Assembly (NCBI GenBank): GCA_018818905.1
Contig: JAHIRA010000129.1
Location: 1 to 5,719, forward strand
Source: Patescibacteria group bacterium
Lineage (GTDB): Bacteria; Patescibacteriota; JABMPQ01; JAHIRA01
DNA: 5,719 bases
Direction of reading: 5' to 3'
Every line of letters starts with the position of its first letter. The stretch's first letter is position 1. The translations under genes were made by a program, and so were the position numbers. Below the pieces are notes generated by a model. The model did not search any database. It was not told the origin of the DNA and saw nothing but the letters and a program-made list of their open reading frames with translations. Of this stretch, positions 1 through 5,292 are shown piece by piece.

Positions 1-2
1 CT

Positions 3-215
3 GTCTTCTTTTTTGTTGTAAATTTGCTTATACTATACTTGGCCAAAATAGTTGGTCTTGGTCTTCTAGGTCCGGTTCTGAAAGTAGATACCATTTACAG
101 CTTAATTTTTGCCTCGCTTGTTAATGTTGCTCTTGTCTTTATCATCCTTCCGGTTTTTAGCATTATTAACGAAATTTTCAAAAAGAAATCAGCCGAACGT
201 GGCCTAAGTTTCTAG
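3..215 (+). CDS. mreD: C-terminal fragment of a membrane protein, probably rod shape-determining protein MreD (5' end outside window)
   Basis: The frame is open from the left edge to the TAG at 213-215, so this is the last 70 codons of a longer gene; the true start is not in the window. The peptide is very hydrophobic. One membrane segment runs from the edge to about LGLLGP, a second covers roughly SLIFASLVNVALVFIILPVF, and the end is short and basic (INEIFKKKSAERG), presumably cytoplasmic. MreD is a small polytopic membrane protein that joins MreC and PBP2 in the elongasome, and it commonly ends in a hydrophobic helix followed by a basic tail. The call rests mainly on position: it lies 2 nt upstream of mrdA, and mreC-mreD-mrdA is a classic order. 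The fragment has no diagnostic motif, so another small membrane protein cannot be excluded. Confidence 0.55.
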   Translation, partial: VFFFVVNLLILYLAKIVGLGLLGPVLKVDTIYSLIFASLVNVALVFIILPVFSIINEIFKKKSAERGLSF

Positions 216-217
216 TT

Positions 218-2224
218 ATGAAGAATCATTTTCATCCAGATCCTTTTGAATTTCAAAGTCGAAAAAACGTTATCAAGGGAAGCGATGTAGAGAGGGACTA
301 TGGCAGAGAATGGGAAGAAACCTTAGTAGACGCTGGAGCCTCGGAGCCAAGAAAAATTCGACCGCTTTTCAATATGAAAAAACTCAAGTGGTTGACAGTG
401 GTGGTTCTTGTTTTTCTTGGAATGCTGTTGACCAGATTGGTTGATTTGCAAGTAGTTCATGGAGAAGAATTTCAAAAGAAGTCCTACGAAAATAGATATC
501 GTGAACATGTTCTGAGACCTCCTCGTGGCGTAATTTATGATAGCAAGAGAAATTTGTTGGTTAGAAATGTGCCACGGTTTGATGTGGCGGTTATTCCCGC
601 TGATTTTCCCAAGATTGGAGAAACAGAAAAGCTACAACAGATAGCCCAGATTTTGGAAGCCGAGATAGAACACTCTCAAGATGAATTCATGGAGCAGGTT
701 ACTAGAATTGATTATGGTTCCTATCGCCCAGTCGAGATAAGAGAGAATATTACTCGTGAGCAAGCTCTTATTCTAGAATCAAAGCAGCTTGAACTTCCAG
801 GGATTGAAATCCAAAAAACACCCATTAGAAAGTATTTGTTTGGTGAGGACTTCTCTCATATTTTGGGTTATATTGGTAGAATTAGTGAAATAGAAGTTGA
901 TGAGAAAGAAAAAAGAAAAGAAGAATATCTCAGAAATGACATGGTCGGAAAGTCTGGTCTTGAAATAAGCTACGAAGATGTTTTGCGAGGAAAATACGGC
1001 AAGCAACAGGTTGAGGTTAATTCTTGGGGGAAGATCAAAAAAGTCCTGGCAACCAAAGAGCCTCATCCTGGAGACGATATTATTCTCTCCATTGATATAG
1101 ATTTTCAGAAGTATGTTAGAGAGAAGCTTCAAGAGGGGGCGTTCCGCGCGGGTTCAAAAAAAGCTTCTGCTGTTGCCATAGATCCTCAAACCGGCGATAT
1201 ATTGGCTTTTGTCAGTATTCCATCATTTGACAACAATCTTTTCACAGAAGGTATTTCCTCCGAAGATTACAAGAAGTTACTGGAAGATGAAGATAAGCCA
1301 CTTATCAATCGTCCCATTGCTGGTGTTTATCCTCCAGGATCCATTATGAAGCCTGTGGTGGCCCTGGGAGCACTTCAAGAGGGAATTGTTAATGATCAGA
1401 CCACCATTGTTGATCGGGGCAAAATTGAGATTGCTAGCAAATATGATCCAGACACTATTTACAAATTTGTCAGTTGGAATCTGTCTGGTCTTGGTCCCAT
1501 GAATCTTTATAGTGCTATCGCCAAATCGTCTGATATATATTTTTATTATCTTGGGGGTGGTTTTGAGGATTTTGAGGGCTTGGGGGCCGAACGTCTCTAT
1601 GATTATTATGAGAGATTTCTTCTGGGGACAAAAACTGGCATAGACCTTCCATCAGAGTCTCCAGGATTAATCCCTACTCCAGAATGGAAGCAAAAAGTCA
1701 AAAACGAAACCTGGAACCTGGGAGATAGCTATCACTTGGCTATTGGCCAGGGGGATCTCCTAATTACTCCCTTGCAAGCTGCCGTTTTTACAGCCACAGT
1801 GGCCAATGGTGGGACAGTTTATAAGCCCAGAATTGTTAAAAAAACGTATAATTATCAAGCCAACGAAATTAGAGAATTCCAGCCCCAGGTTCTAAAAGAT
1901 AATTTCGTCGATGATTATAATTATGATATGGTCCAGAAAGCTATGAGAGAAACAATTCTAACTGGTTCCGGCAAATCACTCAATACCCTCCCGGTTGAAA
2001 TTGCCGGAAAAACCGGCACAGCTCAGTTTGCCAATAACACCAAGACGCACGCCTGGTTTACAGCCTTTGCACCATACGATAATCCAGAAATTGCTCTGGT
2101 AGTGTTGGTTGAAGGTGGAGGAGAAGGTCAAGAAGTGGCCGTCCCAATTGCCGGTGAGATTCTAAAATGGTATTTTGAAGAAAAGGAAAATAACAATAAT
2201 GATGAAGAGCATCACGAAGGTTGA
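218..2224 (+). CDS. mrdA: Penicillin-binding protein 2, class B peptidoglycan transpeptidase of the elongasome
   Basis: This 668-residue protein cross-links peptidoglycan (D,D-transpeptidase) during lateral wall growth, anchored in the membrane with its catalytic domain outside. Residues 1-56 are a hydrophilic cytoplasmic leader. Residues 58-74 form the single membrane anchor (WLTVVVLVFLGMLLTRL). Residues about 97-270 are the PBP dimerisation (pedestal) domain, starting with RPPRGVIYD. Residues about 313-652 are the transpeptidase domain. Catalytic motifs are all present: SxxK as Ser375-Ile-Met-Lys378 in PPGSIMKP, SxD as Ser437-Ser-Asp439 in AKSSDIYFYYLG, and KTG as Lys598-Thr-Gly600 in AGKTGTAQ. 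GQGDLLITPLQ (510-520) is the usual PBP box before the KTG strand. An Asp as third residue of the second motif, and the order of motifs, favour PBP2 over FtsI. Length is slightly above E. coli PBP2 (633). The ATG lies 2 nt after the upstream stop with no clear Shine-Dalgarno site, so translation is probably coupled. The C-terminus is a charged low-complexity tail (EEKENNNNDEEHHEG) overlapped by the next gene. Confidence 0.95.
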   Translation: MKNHFHPDPFEFQSRKNVIKGSDVERDYGREWEETLVDAGASEPRKIRPLFNMKKLKWLTVVVLVFLGMLLTRLVDLQVVHGEEFQKKSYENRYREHVLRPPRGVIYDSKRNLLVRNVPRFDVAVIPADFPKIGETEKLQQIAQILEAEIEHSQDEFMEQVTRIDYGSYRPVEIRENITREQALILESKQLELPGIEIQKTPIRKYLFGEDFSHILGYIGRISEIEVDEKEKRKEEYLRNDMVGKSGLEISYEDVLRGKYGKQQVEVNSWGKIKKVLATKEPHPGDDIILSIDIDFQKYVREKLQEGAFRAGSKKASAVAIDPQTGDILAFVSIPSFDNNLFTEGISSEDYKKLLEDEDKPLINRPIAGVYPPGSIMKPVVALGALQEGIVNDQTTIVDRGKIEIASKYDPDTIYKFVSWNLSGLGPMNLYSAIAKSSDIYFYYLGGGFEDFEGLGAERLYDYYERFLLGTKTGIDLPSESPGLIPTPEWKQKVKNETWNLGDSYHLAIGQGDLLITPLQAAVFTATVANGGTVYKPRIVKKTYNYQANEIREFQPQVLKDNFVDDYNYDMVQKAMRETILTGSGKSLNTLPVEIAGKTGTAQFANNTKTHAWFTAFAPYDNPEIALVVLVEGGGEGQEVAVPIAGEILKWYFEEKENNNNDEEHHEG

Positions 2225-3410
2225 AAAGGCCCTCAAGGATTTTAAGGCTGGTAAGATGCTTGTGGTTACCGACAATGAAGACAGAGAGAATGAAGGTGAT
2301 CTTATTTTGTCAGCAAGCAAAACCACGCCAGAAAAAATCAATTTTATGACCAAATATGGTCGTGGTTTAATTTGTGTTGCGCTTGAGCCCAAGATATGCG
2401 AAAGACTGTTGTTTAACGTTATGGTTAAAAACAATACAGAGAGATATCGAACAGCTTTTTTGGAGAGTGTGGACATACGAAAGGGGACAAGCACCGGAAT
2501 CTCTGCTTTTGATAGAGCGACTACTATTAAGGCTTTGCTCAATTCTAAAGCTAAAAAAGAAGACTTTGTCTCACCTGGTCATGTTTTTCCGCTTCGAGCC
2601 AGACCAGGCGGTGTTCTTGCTAGATCGGGCCACACCGAAGCTGCCGTAGACCTAGCTCTTCTTTCAGGTCAGGAAGGTGCTGGCGTAATTTGTGAGATAT
2701 TGCAAGAAGATGGTCACATGGCGCGCGGCAAAACTCTCAAAGAATTTTGTCACAAGCATCGTCTTGGAAAAATAAGTATCCAAGATCTTATTAAATACCG
2801 TTGCTCACAAGAAGAAATAGTCAAGAAAACTGCAGATGCCACACTACCGACTAAATTTGGCAAATTCAAAGTGACAATTTACAAAGCCATTTACAATCGG
2901 GGCGAGACTCTGCTGGCCTTAACCCTGGGTTTAATCAAAGGCAAAGTCAATGTTCTGACTAGAATTCATTCTGAATGTCTCACGGGGGACACCCTTTTTT
3001 CTGACAGGTGTGATTGTGGAAAACAGCTTGAATTGTCTTTCAAGAAAATTTCAGAGAAAGGGGCGGGCGTGATTATCTACCTCAGACAAGAGGGCCGTGG
3101 TATTGGTCTTGAAGAAAAAATCAAGGCCTATGCTCTTCAAGACAAAGGCCTTGATACTGTCGAAGCCAACAATGAGCTGGGCTATCCGGCTGATATTAGG
3201 GAGTATAGTTTGGCAGCGCAAGTTTTGAAACAAATGAATATTGACAAAATCCAACTTTTGACCAATAATCCAGATAAGATCAGTGAACTTGAAGAGCTTG
3301 GTGTCAAAATCAGTAAGAGAATCCCCTTAATTACCAAGCCCAAGAAAGAAAACCTAAAATATCTCAGGACCAAGCGAGATAAACTTGGTCATTTGATTGA
3401 AAACTTATGA
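2199..3410 (+). CDS. ribBA: Bifunctional 3,4-dihydroxy-2-butanone 4-phosphate synthase / GTP cyclohydrolase II
   Basis: This cytosolic enzyme supplies both precursors of riboflavin. The RibB half converts ribulose 5-phosphate to dihydroxybutanone phosphate, and the RibA half opens GTP to the pyrimidine precursor. From the ATG at 2199 it has 403 residues, normal for the fusion. RibB spans about 3-203: DREDENEGD-like motif DNEDRENEGD (25-34, with Arg29, Glu30, Glu32, Asp34), the GHVFPLRA and ARSGHTE segments (His145), and CEI (Glu166). These match the metal and substrate residues of E. coli RibB. RibA spans about 215-403: zinc ligands Cys260, Cys271 and Cys273 in SECLTGDTLFSDRCDCG, then LRQEGRGIGL, Tyr311 in KAYALQD, Asp332 and Arg334 in ADIREY, and TNNPDK. 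Spacing equals E. coli Cys54/65/67, Tyr105, Asp126 and Arg128. Both active sites therefore look intact. The start at 2199 is preferred because AAAAGGAAAA (2181-2190) lies upstream and family homology begins near ITKVEKAL; ATG 2202 and TTG 2175 are alternatives. It overlaps mrdA by 26 nt. Later pathway genes (ribD, ribH, ribE) are not in the window. Confidence 0.96.
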   Translation: MMKSITKVEKALKDFKAGKMLVVTDNEDRENEGDLILSASKTTPEKINFMTKYGRGLICVALEPKICERLLFNVMVKNNTERYRTAFLESVDIRKGTSTGISAFDRATTIKALLNSKAKKEDFVSPGHVFPLRARPGGVLARSGHTEAAVDLALLSGQEGAGVICEILQEDGHMARGKTLKEFCHKHRLGKISIQDLIKYRCSQEEIVKKTADATLPTKFGKFKVTIYKAIYNRGETLLALTLGLIKGKVNVLTRIHSECLTGDTLFSDRCDCGKQLELSFKKISEKGAGVIIYLRQEGRGIGLEEKIKAYALQDKGLDTVEANNELGYPADIREYSLAAQVLKQMNIDKIQLLTNNPDKISELEELGVKISKRIPLITKPKKENLKYLRTKRDKLGHLIENL

Positions 3411-4234
3411 TTATCAAAGGTGTAGATATCGCCAATAGAATTCTAGAAGATTGTCGGCAGAAATTGCAGAGCATAAAGGGCGAGAGAAGGCCTCATCTGG
3501 CGGTTATTTTGGTTGGCCACAACAAAGCCTCACGCAATTTTGTTCAGAAAAAAGAAGAGCAAGCTCAGAAACTGGGCCTTGACTTCAGTCTTTTTGATTT
3601 TCCAGAGAATATAACCCAAGAAGAACTTGTTAGAAATCTTGAAGAGATTCAAGGCAAAGATGAAATAACTTGCGTGATACTACAATTACCGTTACCACAG
3701 CAGATCAATACTCCCGAAATTATAGAAAGAATAGATCCAAGGAAAGATGTTGATTGTTTAACTAGTACAAATTTGTGCAAATCTCAAAATGGTCAAATTG
3801 ATATTCATCCGCCAACCCCAGCTGCCATCCTAGAAATTATCAAAGAGTATCAGATCCTCCTTGATGGAAAGCATGTCGTTGTGATTGGTAAAGGTCGCTT
3901 GGTCGGCAAACCCTTGGTGACAGAGTTAATGAAAACCAAGGCTACGCTAAGCGTTTGTGACAAAAGCACACCAGATCTTGAAAACTTTACAAAGTCAGCT
4001 GATATAATTATTAGTGGAGCCGGCGCACCCCATCTTCTAACGCAAGATATGGTCAAAGAGGGTGTGGTTATAATAGACGCTGGCACATCCTACAAAAAGG
4101 GGGTTTTGTGTGGTGATACAGATTGCCATGAAATTCAAAATAAGGCTTCACTTGTAACTCCTGTTCCTGGAGGGGTGGGGCCAGTCACAGTTGCCAAGCT
4201 TTTTGAAAATTGTCTCAAGCTTTCATGTGGATAA
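3407..4234 (+). CDS. folD: Bifunctional methylenetetrahydrofolate dehydrogenase / methenyltetrahydrofolate cyclohydrolase, variant
   Basis: FolD oxidises 5,10-methylene-THF with NAD(P)+ and hydrolyses the methenyl product to 10-formyl-THF, feeding purine and formyl-Met-tRNA synthesis in the cytosol. The product has 275 residues, close to the usual 280-300. The N-terminal catalytic domain contains LAVILVGHNKAS (31-42), the catalytic Lys49, LQLPLP (92-97) and KDVDCL (113-118, Asp114 and Asp116). The Rossmann part contains VVVIGKGRLVGKP (157-169), ADIIISGAGAP (198-208) and the C-terminal signature TPVPGGVGPVTVA (251-263). Oddities: the Tyr that pairs with the catalytic Lys in most family members is Phe45. 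The nucleotide motif reads GKGRLVG rather than GRSxxVG, and CHSxT is replaced by CDKST (184-188). The cyclohydrolase rate and the NAD/NADP preference may therefore differ from E. coli. The ATG overlaps the ribBA stop as ATGA (3407-3410), so translation is probably coupled; no strong ribosome-binding site is seen. No terminator is visible after it, so some transcripts may continue into greA. Confidence 0.94.
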   Translation: MIIKGVDIANRILEDCRQKLQSIKGERRPHLAVILVGHNKASRNFVQKKEEQAQKLGLDFSLFDFPENITQEELVRNLEEIQGKDEITCVILQLPLPQQINTPEIIERIDPRKDVDCLTSTNLCKSQNGQIDIHPPTPAAILEIIKEYQILLDGKHVVVIGKGRLVGKPLVTELMKTKATLSVCDKSTPDLENFTKSADIIISGAGAPHLLTQDMVKEGVVIIDAGTSYKKGVLCGDTDCHEIQNKASLVTPVPGGVGPVTVAKLFENCLKLSCG

Positions 4235-4243
4235 GCACTTCTC

Positions 4244-4272
4244 TTGACATTGTGTGGTTTTTGATGTATGTT
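4244..4272 (+). promoter_or_regulatory. Predicted sigma70-type promoter for greA
   Basis: A consensus -35 box TTGACA (4244-4249) is followed by a 17-nt spacer and the -10 box TATGTT (4267-4272, 4 of 6 matches). The predicted transcription start is near 4279-4280, giving a leader of only about 22 nt before the greA ATG. It begins 10 nt after the folD stop, separating greA from the upstream operon. This is seen by eye only. Confidence 0.65.
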
Positions 4273-4301
4273 CAGAGTTATGAAAAAATCTAAGTAAATA
4301 T

Positions 4302-4766
4302 ATGGTTCAAGATTTCATTACTCCAGAAGGCCTAGAAAGGCTCAAAGAAGAACTCGAGTATCTCGAGACTCATCGTCGCAAACAAGTTGCCTCAAGAATC
4401 AAGAAAGCCCTCGAACAAGGGGACCTTTCTGAAAACGCGGAATACGCAGAGGCCAAAGACGAACAAGCCTTTGTTGAAGGTAGAATTCTGGAGATAAAAG
4501 CAAAAGTAAAAAATGTCAAGATCATCGAAAAGAAAAAAAGTGGTCAAGACTCAGAAGTGACTGTTGGTTCAACTATCTTGGTTGACGGTTCTATGGGCAA
4601 AAAAGAACTTATGATTGTGGGCTCAAGTGAATCCGATCCCATGAACGGAAAAATTTCTAACGAGTCACCCATTGGTAAGGCTTTTCTAGGAAAAGCTCAA
4701 GGAGACAAGGTAGAAGTCGATGCTCCCGGTGGTAAACAAGAATTCAAAATTCTCAAACTCAAATAG
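4302..4766 (+). CDS. greA: Transcription elongation factor GreA
   Basis: GreA enters the secondary channel of RNA polymerase and stimulates cleavage of the backtracked RNA 3' end, restarting arrested complexes. The product has 154 residues (E. coli GreA 158). Residues 1-75 form the antiparallel coiled coil: it opens ITPEGLERLKEELEYL and carries the tip GDLSENAEYAEAKDEQ (40-55). The two acidic residues that hold the catalytic magnesium are present as Asp41 and Glu44, the same numbering as E. coli. Residues about 80-154 are the FKBP-like globular domain, ending in SPIGKAFLGKAQGDKVEVDAPGG (partly 122-144). The acidic tip together with the family's SPIGKALLGK-type segment supports GreA over the anti-Gre factor Gfh1. 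The ATG is chosen because homology begins at once and an in-frame stop lies just upstream (TAA 4296 region belongs to a neighbouring mini-frame). The Shine-Dalgarno site is weak or absent. It has its own promoter upstream and a hairpin terminator downstream. Confidence 0.97.
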   Translation: MVQDFITPEGLERLKEELEYLETHRRKQVASRIKKALEQGDLSENAEYAEAKDEQAFVEGRILEIKAKVKNVKIIEKKKSGQDSEVTVGSTILVDGSMGKKELMIVGSSESDPMNGKISNESPIGKAFLGKAQGDKVEVDAPGGKQEFKILKLK

Positions 4767-4771
4767 CCACG

Positions 4772-4804
4772 CAAAAAGCAACTTTGACAAAGAGTTGTTT
4801 TTTG
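4772..4804 (+). terminator. Intrinsic terminator of greA, symmetric A/T-flanked hairpin
   Basis: The core stem CAACT (4779-4783) pairs with AGTTG (4793-4797) around a 9-nt loop. It is extended by a G-U pair and by AAAAA (4773-4777) pairing with the T tract (4799-4803), with C4772-G4804 closing. The run of six T (4798-4803) follows the core stem directly. The A tract on the other side would make it function on the minus strand too. It starts 5 nt after the greA stop. The GC content of the stem is low, so efficiency may be modest. Confidence 0.65.
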
Positions 4805-4811
4805 ATACATT
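4784..4811 (+). promoter_or_regulatory. Possible promoter nested in the greA terminator
   Basis: A perfect -35 box TTGACA (4784-4789) lies exactly in the terminator loop. A 16-nt spacer leads to TACATT (4806-4811, 4 of 6 matches to TATAAT). The predicted start is near 4817-4819. If active it would give the 4818-5216 region its own transcript, ended by the terminator at 5183-5220. The spacer is 1 nt short of optimum and the spacer DNA overlaps the terminator T tract, so this is weaker than the greA and lysS promoters. Confidence 0.45.
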
Positions 4812-4941
4812 AATACATGAATACAGAGTCCTTTTCTATGAAGGTGGGGACAAAAGGAGGTGTAACTTAGTTAGCGATAATGTTGTTTTCGGAAATCGAG
4901 AGAAGTTAACTAGTAAACAAAGAAGTGTAAGAAGGAGACTT
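4812..4941 (+). other. Purine-rich leader region with no recognised gene
   Basis: These 130 nt lie between the nested promoter and the small ORF. They contain an unusually strong anti-16S sequence (4853-4862) and two very short open frames: 4817-4870 (17 codons, MNTESFSMKVGTKGGVT) and 4880-4909 (9 codons, MLFSEIERS). They can also form several local hairpins, such as TCCTTTT (4829-4835) with AAAAGGA (4852-4858), and TAGTTA (4868-4873) with TAACTA (4907-4912) enclosing CGAT (4875-4878) with ATCG (4895-4898). None of these matches an RNA family I know: there are no tmRNA, RNase P, SRP or 6S hallmarks. It may be an ordinary untranslated leader. Confidence 0.35.
4853..4862 (+). promoter_or_regulatory. 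Perfect 10-nt Shine-Dalgarno sequence without a start codon
   Basis: AAAGGAGGTG is the full complement of the canonical 16S rRNA 3' end (CACCTCCTTT). No ATG, GTG or TTG follows at the normal 5-10 nt distance; the next bases are TAACTTAGTTAGCG, and the nearest ATG is at 4880, 17 nt away. The sequence can pair with the upstream TCCTTTT (4829-4835). It could be a standby or regulatory site, or chance in a purine-rich stretch. Confidence 0.4.
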
Positions 4942-5136
4942 ATGATGACAAGAGAAGGGTGTGAGGTTTGTCAGAACGCTCAGGGCTGCAGTGACAGTTG
5001 GAAGAGTAATGCGTGGAGAGATTGTCGGCAATATGCGGTCACAACCAATCCACAAGAGATCCGTTCTAACGAGCAAGCAATCAGAGAGGGCAAAAAAAAT
5101 AGGCGAAATCCAACAGAGCCAGAGCATGTAAGGTAG
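4942..5136 (+). CDS. Hypothetical small protein with four cysteines (64 aa)
   Basis: I do not recognise this protein. The open frame extends upstream to 4720 inside greA, but the start at ATG 4942 (or the adjacent ATG 4945) is favoured. AAGGAG (4932-4937) stands 4 and 7 nt before the two ATGs, a far better ribosome-binding site than the larger genes here have. The N-terminal half carries Cys7, Cys10, Cys16 and Cys28 (C-x2-C-x5-C-x11-C) with Trp20 and Trp25, which could bind zinc. The C-terminal half, from NPQEIRSNEQAIREG onward, is hydrophilic and basic, ending PTEPEHVR. There is no signal peptide or membrane segment. A competing frame over the same DNA (GTG 4961 to TAA 5131, 56 codons) is also open and also looks protein-like, so coding status is uncertain. 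The unit lies between two terminators, with its own possible promoter. Confidence 0.4.
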   Translation: MMTREGCEVCQNAQGCSDSWKSNAWRDCRQYAVTTNPQEIRSNEQAIREGKKNRRNPTEPEHVR

Positions 5137-5182
5137 AGACCTTCACGTTACACTTCAGTGATCTAAATTAGGCAGAATTTTC

Positions 5183-5220
5183 CTCAGTTTTAAAACGCCA
5201 AAACTGAGATTTTTTATTTT
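5183..5220 (+). terminator. Strong intrinsic terminator upstream of lysS
   Basis: The perfect 9-bp stem CTCAGTTTT (5183-5191) pairs with AAAACTGAG (5200-5208) around the 8-nt loop AAAACGCC. A T-rich tail follows (5210-5215, one A, then 5217-5220). It lies 46 nt after the small ORF stop and insulates lysS from upstream transcription. Because greA already has its own terminator, a second one here implies that something is transcribed between them, or is a backup. Confidence 0.85.
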
Positions 5221-5247
5221 GACTATTTTGTAAAAAATAAGTACAAT
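5219..5247 (+). promoter_or_regulatory. Predicted strong sigma70-type promoter for lysS
   Basis: The -35 box TTGACT (5219-5224, 5 of 6) and the -10 box TACAAT (5242-5247, 5 of 6) are separated by the optimal 17 nt, and the spacer is A/T rich. The -35 box begins in the last two T of the preceding terminator. The predicted start near 5254 leaves a leader of about 39 nt before the lysS ATG. Confidence 0.8.
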
Positions 5248-5292
5248 AAAGCCAAGTCTCAAAGAGGCGAGGTTTGTAATTAATAGAAAAAG

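Noticed and set aside
779..1132. Minus-strand 117-codon frame inside mrdA
   Set aside because: It lies entirely opposite the well-supported PBP2 gene, and its sequence is the low-complexity type expected from an antisense shadow.
2175..2198. TTG at 2175 as the ribBA start
   Set aside because: It adds only eight residues (MKKRKITI) before family homology, has no ribosome-binding site, and is less likely than ATG 2199 or 2202, which follow a purine-rich AAAAGGAAAA.
4720..4941. Upstream extension of the small ORF into the 3' end of greA
   Set aside because: The first part overlaps greA codons and the rest crosses the terminator hairpin. The peptide there is low-complexity (NSKFSNSNSHAKSN) and the good ribosome-binding site is at 4932-4937, so the extension is probably incidental.
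5018..5030. 12-base repeat AGATTGTCGGCA shared with folD (near 3448-3459)
   Set aside because: About one such match is expected by chance within a window of this length, and there is no wider similarity around the two copies.
4906..5127. Minus-strand 73-codon frame opposite the small ORF
   Set aside because: It has no Shine-Dalgarno site, and its Leu/Ile/Cys-rich sequence resembles the shadow of a purine-rich plus strand. All other genes here are on the + strand.
4805..5182. tmRNA, RNase P RNA, SRP RNA or 6S RNA in the greA-lysS gap
   Set aside because: The length would suit tmRNA or RNase P, but I find no GTTCGAATCC-type T arm with CCA end, no GAGGAAAGTCC core and no SRP GGAA-tetraloop hallmark on either strand.
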